NCBI GenBank assembly: GCA_026990725.1
Contig: JALXCX010000228.1
Span: 1-5,961 of the forward strand
Reading direction: 5' to 3'
Source: Desulfobulbaceae bacterium
GTDB lineage: Bacteria > Desulfobacterota > Desulfobulbia > Desulfobulbales > Desulfobulbaceae
DNA: 5,961 nucleotides
The notes under the pieces were generated by a model that worked only from the letters and a program-made list of their open reading frames with translations, did no database searches and was not told where the DNA came from. Shown one piece after another: positions 1-5,623 of this stretch (the first letter of the stretch is position 1; each line of letters opens with the position of its first letter). The position numbers were made by a program, and so were the translations under genes.

Positions 1-153
1 GATGGTGAGTTGAAGAAAATCAACAGCAAGAAGAGCCAGAAACCCAATAAGCAGCCGAACACGATAGCGTTTGTATTGTGGAAGAAGAAGACGCAGTAAG
101 AAACGAATGGGCGTTCGTGTCGATCTGGTGCCCACATGCTCTGAAACTCTCAC
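1..153 (-). CDS. ABC-type exporter transmembrane subunit, N-terminal fragment (runs off the window)
   Basis: This is the 5' end of a gene that continues beyond base 1. The reading frame starts at a GTG (151-153) that overlaps the TGA stop of the J-domain gene (150-152), the GTGA arrangement typical of translational coupling. A second in-frame GTG at 133-135 is an alternative start. From the second GTG the peptide is Thr/Arg-rich, then reads RFLLRLLLPQYKRYRVRLL followed by a hydrophobic run ending in LAVDFLQLTI. A basic amphipathic segment leading into a first membrane helix with a D-x-L-Q-L end matches the N-terminus of MsbA-like ABC exporters, which fuse a six-helix membrane domain to an ATPase. 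Only about 45-51 residues are visible and no ATPase motif is in the window, so the family call is by resemblance. Another frame opening at an ATG (135-137) is also hydrophobic but lacks this pattern. Confidence 0.6.
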   Translation of the reverse strand, partial: MRVSEHVGTRSTRTPIRFLLRLLLPQYKRYRVRLLIGFLALLAVDFLQLTI

Positions 154-1154
154 GGCTTGGTCCGCAATAATTCGTTATAGGCCGTCGTTAATTGGATAAA
201 TGCGTCATGATCTCCTCCTTTATCGGGATGAAGAGACATGGCTTCCCTGCGATATAACCTGGTGAGTTCTGTCCTGCTCATGGCTGCAAGTTCACTCTGT
301 TTCATACCAAAAACAGTAGTGACTTCACGCATGGACATCCGTGGAGAGTTGTTTATCGGGCCGGGTCTTTGTCCGGAACCGATATGAGCCCGGACAAAAT
401 CATCCCAGCTCTGACCGCTTGGAAATGAATAATCAAAAAACATAATCACATATCTGATCATATACGAAACCAGAGTATTCCCCCGTTCCATACCCTGCCA
501 GAATGTTGCGTCATTATCAAGCAGACAGAGTTCTTTAAGAAAACACTGGTCAAGGATGTCACTGTTCAGAGCATGAGGCATGGTTCTGGCACAGGCCTCT
601 TTAAAATGCTTCTGTAAATCAAAAACCGCAAAAATATATCGCTTATACTCCTGGGGGCGTAAATCCTGTTCGCGTTCTAAAATGAGCTGTTCAAGTTCAT
701 CACGGGATTTATCAAGCAATATTTTATACAGGGATGGTGAGCGGTCAAGTTCCCGTAAATCCGTCTGGCCAAAACGCAAAAAATGAATCCGCCTGCGATC
801 AAAGACATGACTCTCTTTAAAAATTCGACCACGGGTCTGCTGATCCATCCGTTTCCAGCCCCGGTTGGCAGCTCTATTTAAAAAAGGATCAACCCGGTTT
901 TTTATATAGGGGTCCAGAAAAGGGAAAAAAAACGGCTCGATTTCATCGTATTCGACAAAACAACCGGCTTTGTGTAACAAATCAAAAAAAAGATCATCGA
1001 TATAAAAAGAGGAACCGCCGGGATACTTGATAAACCTGCCCGGATCATCACCAAGATCGAGCACATCACGGTGCCTGTAGACAGTACCATCATAAAAGGA
1101 TTCACGAAGTTGATAGTGAAGACGATTATCAATAAAACGACGGGCTAAATACAT
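150..1154 (-). CDS. J-domain protein with C-terminal J domain (DnaJ-like co-chaperone)
   Basis: A 334-residue protein. The last 60 residues (about 275-334) form a J domain: helix I around FGMKQSELAAMS, a basic helix II (ELTRLYRREAMSL), the diagnostic HPD tripeptide at 309-311 followed by KGG, then helix III (DAFIQLTTAYNELL). J domains stimulate the ATPase of an Hsp70 (DnaK) and bring it to a client. The zinc-finger and G/F regions of true DnaJ are absent, so this is a specialised J protein. A Gly/Pro/Asn-rich linker (about 259-273) joins it to an N-terminal region (1-258) that I cannot assign; it is rich in aromatic and charged residues, with a FFFPF stretch near 75-79 and no signal peptide or clear membrane helix. 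The ATG (1152-1154) is fixed by an in-frame TAA two codons upstream. No good Shine-Dalgarno precedes it. The gene lies 73 nt after the response regulator and overlaps the transporter gene. Confidence 0.88.
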   Translation of the reverse strand: MYLARRFIDNRLHYQLRESFYDGTVYRHRDVLDLGDDPGRFIKYPGGSSFYIDDLFFDLLHKAGCFVEYDEIEPFFFPFLDPYIKNRVDPFLNRAANRGWKRMDQQTRGRIFKESHVFDRRRIHFLRFGQTDLRELDRSPSLYKILLDKSRDELEQLILEREQDLRPQEYKRYIFAVFDLQKHFKEACARTMPHALNSDILDQCFLKELCLLDNDATFWQGMERGNTLVSYMIRYVIMFFDYSFPSGQSWDDFVRAHIGSGQRPGPINNSPRMSMREVTTVFGMKQSELAAMSRTELTRLYRREAMSLHPDKGGDHDAFIQLTTAYNELLRTKP

Positions 1155-1227
1155 GGATTATTCTAAACAGCTGTTCTTTGACGGGAAAACTCTTGAAAAG
1201 AAAAGACAGGAAAACTTTGCGAAACGA
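1155..1227 (-). other. Intergenic gap between the response regulator and the J-domain gene; possible weak promoter
   Basis: A 73-base spacer, the longest in the window. On the minus strand it holds a pyrimidine-rich stretch, a perfect 10-bp palindrome AACAGCTGTT (1166-1175) and the hexamer TAGAAT (1160-1165), one mismatch from the sigma-70 -10 consensus. The upstream -35 position, at 17-18 nt spacing, is poor. No intrinsic terminator is seen after the response regulator. It may be a simple spacer or carry a weak promoter for the J-domain gene. Confidence 0.3.
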
Positions 1228-1596
1228 TCAGGTATCAGCCAGAAGCTCGTGAACTGTTTGCACCAGCACCTTAATATCAAAGGGCTTGGAAAAAATACGA
1301 TCCGCGCCCAGTTCCATGGCTGCTGGCAGATACGCTTCCGGGCCGATTTTACCACCGCCTGAGATAGCAATAATTTTAACAGCAGGGGCTATTTTTCTTA
1401 ATTTGCGAATAGTTTCCAGCCCTTCCTGTTCCGGCATGATCAAGTCGGTAATAATAAGGTCTGCTGCCTGATCTTCAAACAACTCTTGCCCCAGACGACC
1501 ATTCTCCGCCACGACGACTTCAAAGCCTGCCCATTCCATGGCCTGACGCAAAAGGATCAACATTTGTTCATTATCGTCTATAACAAGTATTCGCAT
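1228..1596 (-). CDS. Stand-alone response regulator receiver protein (CheY-like)
   Basis: A 122-residue single receiver (REC) domain with nothing after it. The expected residues are present: the acidic pair D7-D8 for Mg2+, the phospho-acceptor D51 in LIITDLIMP, the switch residue S79 in IAISGGG, and the conserved K104 in FSKPF. It should accept phosphate from a histidine kinase or phosphotransfer protein and act through protein contacts, because it has no DNA-binding or enzymatic output domain. The ATG (1594-1596) starts four bases after the TAG of the hybrid kinase gene. There is no strong Shine-Dalgarno, so translation is probably coupled to the kinase. That spacing makes the upstream kinase its likely partner, which is inference. 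Length and motif order are normal for the family. Confidence 0.93.
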   Translation of the reverse strand: MRILVIDDNEQMLILLRQAMEWAGFEVVVAENGRLGQELFEDQAADLIITDLIMPEQEGLETIRKLRKIAPAVKIIAISGGGKIGPEAYLPAAMELGADRIFSKPFDIKVLVQTVHELLADT

Positions 1597-1600
1597 GGTT

Positions 1601-3181
1601 CTAGTGGCTGTTGCTTAACAGAAAAACCTGCCGCATTGTTACCGCAAGGTCTTTCATTTCAATGGGTTTGGCTAAAAAAGCATTTATCCCTGCCTGCTTG
1701 GCTGATTTTTCTGTTACCGGTTCTGTATATCCGGAACAGAGTATGACTGGAAGATTCCTGCGTATCTTTTTTACGGCAAAAGCAAGTTCCATTCCCGTCA
1801 TGTTGGGCATTGTTTGATCTGTAATAACCATATCCACTTTCTGCAAACCATTTTTTAAATGATCAAGGACTTCCTGCCCGCTGAATGCCGGAATAATTGT
1901 ATAGCCGAGATACCCCAGCATTTCGGAAAACATTTTCACCAATTCCTTTTCATCATCAGCAAAAATGATTGTTTCAGTACCCTGGAGCATTGTAGAAGCC
2001 ACGTTCTTCTTTCTCTTTTCCTTTCTGGTATTCACCTTGGGGAAATATATTGAAAAAACAGATCCTTTTCCCGGTTCAGAGGATACATCAATGTACGCGT
2101 TATGCTCACTGACAATTCCATGCAGCACTGCCAGACCAAGCCCTGTCTCCGCCCCGCTTTCTCTTGTGGAGAAATACGGATCATAAATTCGTTCAAGCAC
2201 ATCTTCAGTCATGCCGATTCCGGTATCCTTGACAGACAAGACAATATACTCTCCATTTTTCAGCTTTTGCATAGAAGCGACTAACTCAGCATTTGATATC
2301 TTTGTTTCGGCAAGCGATATTTCAATATGGCCATGCGCATCACCGATGGCCTCAACTGCATTGGTACAAAGGTTCATTAACGCCTGGTGAATCTGTGTCG
2401 GATCAGCATAAATATACCCTATATCCTCAGCCAGACTCGCTCGGACTTCGATGGTTGCCGGGACTGTGGATTGCAGAAATTTGATGCCCTCTTTTATAAT
2501 CGGTGTGATAAGTACATCCTTTCGTTGGGATGTTGCCTGCCTGCTGAAAGTAAGAATCTGCCCAACCAGTTCCTGGGCTCTTTGTCCTGCTTTTTGAATG
2601 GCAGCAAGGTGCTCCAAAATTTCCTCTTTTTCAAGCATCGGAGTCTTACTGACAAGTTGTTCTACATTGCCCTCCAAACGAAACTCGAGCAAATCAGCAT
2701 TTCCTAAAATAACACCTAAAATATTATTAAAATCATGCGCTATGCCACCTGCAAGCGTTGAGATTGCCTTCATTTTCTGGGCAAAGACCAGCTGTTTTTC
2801 AAGATTCAACTGATGGGTTATATCTACGGCAGAATGGATATATCCCACAAATTCATCTTCTCTAAACATTGGCGCACAGGTCACACGGAGACATTTACCC
2901 AGAAAGGGCCGCTCCATATCGCGGGTATAACTCTCTCCTTTATGCTGCACATATTCAAGAGGGCAATCTTTGCATACTGTTGACCGGGAGACAAAGAGTT
3001 CATGGCATGTACGGCCTAAAAGGGAACAATCATCTGTTGACAATAATTGACAGGCAGCCCGGTTGGCATGGACAACAACTTTATCTTTATTAAGGATCAG
3101 AACAGATTCAACCAGTGCGTCAAAAACACTATGCCAATCCCTGGAATCATAAAGTTGTAATTCATCTGTCATATAGTTCAC
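1601..3181 (-). CDS. Soluble PAS-domain hybrid sensor histidine kinase with C-terminal receiver domain
   Basis: A 526-residue protein. Order of domains: a PAS sensor (about 13-125); a HisKA dimerisation domain with the H-box GGIAHDFNNILG, phosphorylated histidine H149; a HATPase_c domain (about 250-382) with the N-box around N270/N274, G1 box DTGIGM (319-324), F-box near F337 and G2 box TGLGLA (346-351); a basic linker (RKEKRKK); and a REC domain (about 402-522) with D409/D410, phospho-acceptor D455 in VITDQTMP, S483 and K505. I see no membrane helix, so it should sense a cytoplasmic signal. The PAS domain carries C59, C70 and C73 (pattern C-x10-C-x2-C-P) plus C97 and C102, which could bind metal or report redox state. 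Autophosphorylation at H149 followed by transfer to D455 is the family's known chemistry. There is no HPt domain; the receiver protein encoded 4 nt downstream is a likely onward partner. The GTG start is chosen for its well-placed GGGAG; an ATG three codons later is possible. Confidence 0.95.
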   Translation of the reverse strand: MNYMTDELQLYDSRDWHSVFDALVESVLILNKDKVVVHANRAACQLLSTDDCSLLGRTCHELFVSRSTVCKDCPLEYVQHKGESYTRDMERPFLGKCLRVTCAPMFREDEFVGYIHSAVDITHQLNLEKQLVFAQKMKAISTLAGGIAHDFNNILGVILGNADLLEFRLEGNVEQLVSKTPMLEKEEILEHLAAIQKAGQRAQELVGQILTFSRQATSQRKDVLITPIIKEGIKFLQSTVPATIEVRASLAEDIGYIYADPTQIHQALMNLCTNAVEAIGDAHGHIEISLAETKISNAELVASMQKLKNGEYIVLSVKDTGIGMTEDVLERIYDPYFSTRESGAETGLGLAVLHGIVSEHNAYIDVSSEPGKGSVFSIYFPKVNTRKEKRKKNVASTMLQGTETIIFADDEKELVKMFSEMLGYLGYTIIPAFSGQEVLDHLKNGLQKVDMVITDQTMPNMTGMELAFAVKKIRRNLPVILCSGYTEPVTEKSAKQAGINAFLAKPIEMKDLAVTMRQVFLLSNSH

Positions 3182-3189
3182 ACTTGTCT

Positions 3190-3194
3190 CTCCC
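3190..3194 (-). promoter_or_regulatory. Ribosome binding site of the hybrid kinase gene
   Basis: The minus strand reads GGGAG here, eight bases before the GTG at 3179-3181. It is the only strong Shine-Dalgarno match among the gene starts in this window. Its spacing favours the GTG over the ATG at 3170-3172, which would lie 17 bases away. Confidence 0.65.
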
Positions 3195-3202
3195 GGTAAA
3201 GC

Positions 3203-3225
3203 AAAAAACTGTTCCGGAACGACAG
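3203..3225 (-). terminator. Weak hairpin plus T6 run between the YvcK-like gene and the kinase gene (possible attenuator)
   Basis: Just after the TAA of the YvcK-like gene, minus-strand CTGT (3222-3225) can pair with ACAG (3209-3212), and six T residues follow (3203-3208). This has the layout of a minimal intrinsic terminator. Between and across the arms lies a perfect 10-bp palindrome, GTTCCGGAAC (3211-3220). The stem is only about four to five pairs with a large or bulged loop, so termination would be inefficient at best. It could instead be a protein-binding site or have no function. Confidence 0.25.
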
Positions 3226-3227
3226 AA

Positions 3228-5576
3228 TTAATAGGAAAATTTGATTTCCGGCAATGATCTCCGAAAAACTTTTTCTCGAAAAAAACGTATCAACTGTCTT
3301 CGCCTGCTGACCAGGCGAACCTGTTCAGGAATAAGATATGATGGTCTGCTTTTCATTATGGACATCTTGTACTCAATGTTTGGAGCAAACCGATTGTCCA
3401 GATACCAGGCATAAAAAAGACCAAAAAGAAGTCCCGGGGGGGTAAAACCTTCTTCGCCGTTAACCAACCGGGTGTACAATCGCTCCCGGCGAGACGACGG
3501 ATACATCCGGCAGAGTTGCAGGTAAATATCAAGCTCAGAAGAAGAAAAAAAACTCCTGAGAGATTCAGCACTTCTCATCTGCAGGCAAAATACACGGCCA
3601 ACGGGCTCCTCTTTGAAAGAAACATCATCCATCCATTTCTTTTCAACATAATTGCCGAGTAAAGATTGACCAAGCCCAACCAGAAAAGCTCTTTCAAAAC
3701 GGTCGAGATTTTCCGCCTGATCGTTACGGATTTTAATAAATTCATCCAAAGGATCATAAAATGAGAAAACATTATCCCATATCTGACTCCGTTTCCAGCT
3801 CTGGTTATCGATCAGGCAGATTCCGCGTATAAACTGAAAATGCTCCAGCTGGATATCAGGGTGCCGCCAGATAATTTCGCTCACACGGTCTTTATTCAGC
3901 TGGCTTATGTCTTGGGCAAGAGGATTTTGTTTGTTTTCAGCTCCATTGATACCAGAAAAATTGAGCCTCTGAATTTTTTCATAAAAACTTTTATAGCGAC
4001 GGCAGGGAACTTCTTTTTCAGTGTTAATATAGGGAGAAAAATTCAGGCTGAAAGGGACCAGGTCTTTTCGGGCAGAGGTACATAAAAAGCCACTGTCTCT
4101 AAGCCCGGATAAAACGCGTAAAACAAGACTAAGAGAATCCGGATCGTGCTGAATTACATTTCTTTGCTGGAGGAGATCTTTTGAAAAGATATAGGCACAG
4201 ACAGGTTCCAGGCCTAGTTTTCTCACATTGCCAGGATCCAGATATATAGGTTCCTTGGCTTCAATGGCATAACTCTGCAGGACAGAACCGGGGATGTCGG
4301 CCAGGTCAAGAGTCAAGACGTGTGAAAAAAGGTCCTGAACACCTCCGGAAATATTGCGCTCATAGGCACAAATAAGATCAGAAACATGAAACTTTCGATC
4401 CGGGGCAGCCCTTGTGGCATCGGTTTCCCCTTTTTGAACCCAGATATTTGAGACAAGCAATTTTAACGCCTTACTGTTCTGACGAATAAGATCAGCTAAT
4501 CCCGGAACCTGCAAGATAGGAATAATTGAAGAATACAGGCTGCCCGGTGCCATGATAATTATATCTGCATTGCTGATCAGATCCGGCACACAGTCCGGCA
4601 TCTGCGGTTTTCCTGAAAACTCCACCATAACCCGGTCAATGGGATAACCACGCTGGGCCCCCCCTGACTTACACTCGCTGGTGACCACGACATCATTTGC
4701 ATAAATTATCTGTAATTGAGCTGGTGTTGTCGTACATGGGAGCACGGCGTTTTCCCCGACCCCAAGGGAATGAGACAGGGTGGAGAGCCCCTTAAGAGTG
4801 GCCCTGTGAATTAAGCGAGCATTTGTGGAAAGTTCTGCACAGGTTATATTTTCCGGTAAGGTATCGTATATTGCCGCAGCCAGAAGAAGATTTCCCAGAC
4901 ACTGGGGGCGATCAAGAGCCGGGCTCATTCGCTTGTCAACAAATAAACGCTTAACTAATGAAGTTATGTATTGAGCAAGTGGAACCGGCAACCGGGACAA
5001 ATCTACTGTACTGTCGTGCAACAGCTGAACGGGTGTAAGTGGATGTGAGATAAAACGGTAATTAAAAAGAGTATGCAACGTGGCTGCAACATCTAAGGCG
5101 GCCCGCTCATCTAGCTTATACCTCTTCTGCAGGGTATGCCGGTCAATGGCGGAAAGCAGGACATGACGAAGATCTCCAAGAGCGACCAGGGGAAAATCTT
5201 TGAGCAGCTCTCCTGTTGAACCGCCATCATCGGTGACACAGACGATGGAATGAAGTTGAGGAAAAACTTCTTTCAGCCCTGTGAAAGGGGTCTTTTGCCA
5301 TTCAGGGCGCCTGGAATCACCGCCAATAATGCTTGAGAGTCCTGTTCCGCCTCCCAAAACAACGACATTCAGGCTGCTGACATCAAAGTTGCGTAAACTC
5401 TCTGCCAACTGTTGTAACTTCCGACCCGAAGCCGACCCGTTTGCGGAGACTTCTCCCAGGGCAAGCGCAACAACCTTTTCAGTCAGGCTGCCATTGCCAA
5501 GAAAGTCCAGGGAACAAAGAGATGTTTGGGTGTGCTCCTGCAACTGTTGCTGCAGAAGCACTGTATCGGTCTTCAC
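3228..5576 (-). CDS. YvcK/CofD-family protein, long form with N- and C-terminal extensions
   Basis: A 782-residue protein. The core (about 70-500) carries the family signatures: VVVLGGGTGLSSIIGG (71-86), CVTDDGGSTGELL (from 113), LGDLRH (133-138), APGSLYSSIIP (343-353) and QKGETDATRAAPD (381-393). CofD transfers a phospholactyl group to the deazaflavin Fo in coenzyme F420 synthesis. The bacterial relative YvcK is instead a UDP-sugar-binding cytoplasmic protein needed for growth on gluconeogenic carbon sources and for normal cell shape. No F420 gene is visible and malate dehydrogenase is upstream, so a YvcK-like role is favoured; the exact ligand is unknown. Typical YvcK is roughly 320 residues. 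Here there is a 69-residue N-terminal extension, starting Gln-rich, and about 280 extra C-terminal residues (505-782) with no motif I recognise and a very basic end. The GTG start (5574-5576) is the longest option; it has no clear Shine-Dalgarno, so the N-terminus is less certain than the core. Runs of seven identical bases lie at 3436-3442 and 4658-4664. Confidence 0.85.
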   Translation of the reverse strand: MKTDTVLLQQQLQEHTQTSLCSLDFLGNGSLTEKVVALALGEVSANGSASGRKLQQLAESLRNFDVSSLNVVVLGGGTGLSSIIGGDSRRPEWQKTPFTGLKEVFPQLHSIVCVTDDGGSTGELLKDFPLVALGDLRHVLLSAIDRHTLQKRYKLDERAALDVAATLHTLFNYRFISHPLTPVQLLHDSTVDLSRLPVPLAQYITSLVKRLFVDKRMSPALDRPQCLGNLLLAAAIYDTLPENITCAELSTNARLIHRATLKGLSTLSHSLGVGENAVLPCTTTPAQLQIIYANDVVVTSECKSGGAQRGYPIDRVMVEFSGKPQMPDCVPDLISNADIIIMAPGSLYSSIIPILQVPGLADLIRQNSKALKLLVSNIWVQKGETDATRAAPDRKFHVSDLICAYERNISGGVQDLFSHVLTLDLADIPGSVLQSYAIEAKEPIYLDPGNVRKLGLEPVCAYIFSKDLLQQRNVIQHDPDSLSLVLRVLSGLRDSGFLCTSARKDLVPFSLNFSPYINTEKEVPCRRYKSFYEKIQRLNFSGINGAENKQNPLAQDISQLNKDRVSEIIWRHPDIQLEHFQFIRGICLIDNQSWKRSQIWDNVFSFYDPLDEFIKIRNDQAENLDRFERAFLVGLGQSLLGNYVEKKWMDDVSFKEEPVGRVFCLQMRSAESLRSFFSSSELDIYLQLCRMYPSSRRERLYTRLVNGEEGFTPPGLLFGLFYAWYLDNRFAPNIEYKMSIMKSRPSYLIPEQVRLVSRRRQLIRFFREKVFRRSLPEIKFSY

Positions 5577-5623
5577 AATAAATATGGCGAGCTTTAAGAA
5601 CAGTCGCGACCAGTGAGTACAAA
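5577..5623 (-). other. Intergenic gap between mdh and the YvcK-like gene
   Basis: A 47-base spacer with no convincing promoter, terminator or Shine-Dalgarno. It contains a perfect 8-bp palindrome, GTCGCGAC (5603-5610), with no T run after it on the minus strand. The short spacing and shared strand suggest co-transcription of the flanking genes. Confidence 0.4.

Noticed and set aside
1..137. Minus-strand frame opening with ATG at 135-137, giving a hydrophobic peptide
   Set aside because: The neighbouring frame starting at GTG fits the basic-then-hydrophobic N-terminus of ABC exporters better and is coupled to the preceding stop codon. Hydrophobicity in the ATG frame comes from the T-rich DNA.
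580..786. Plus-strand 68-codon open frame, Ser/Lys-rich
   Set aside because: It lies wholly inside the J-domain gene on the opposite strand, has biased composition typical of an antisense shadow, and has no recognisable motif.
1153..1362. Plus-strand 69-codon open frame across the response-regulator/J-protein gap
   Set aside because: It mostly overlaps the 3' end of the receiver gene in antisense and has no family resemblance or ribosome binding site.
3228..5576. Assignment as a true CofD (2-phospho-L-lactate transferase) of F420 synthesis
   Set aside because: Length, the YvcK-like APGSLYSSIIP and GETD motifs, the adjacent malate dehydrogenase and the lack of any F420 gene nearby favour the YvcK side of the family, though sequence alone does not exclude some transferase activity.
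5281..5616. Plus-strand 111-codon open frame
   Set aside because: It is antisense to the 5' end of the YvcK-like gene, whose minus-strand frame carries clear family motifs; the plus-strand product resembles nothing.
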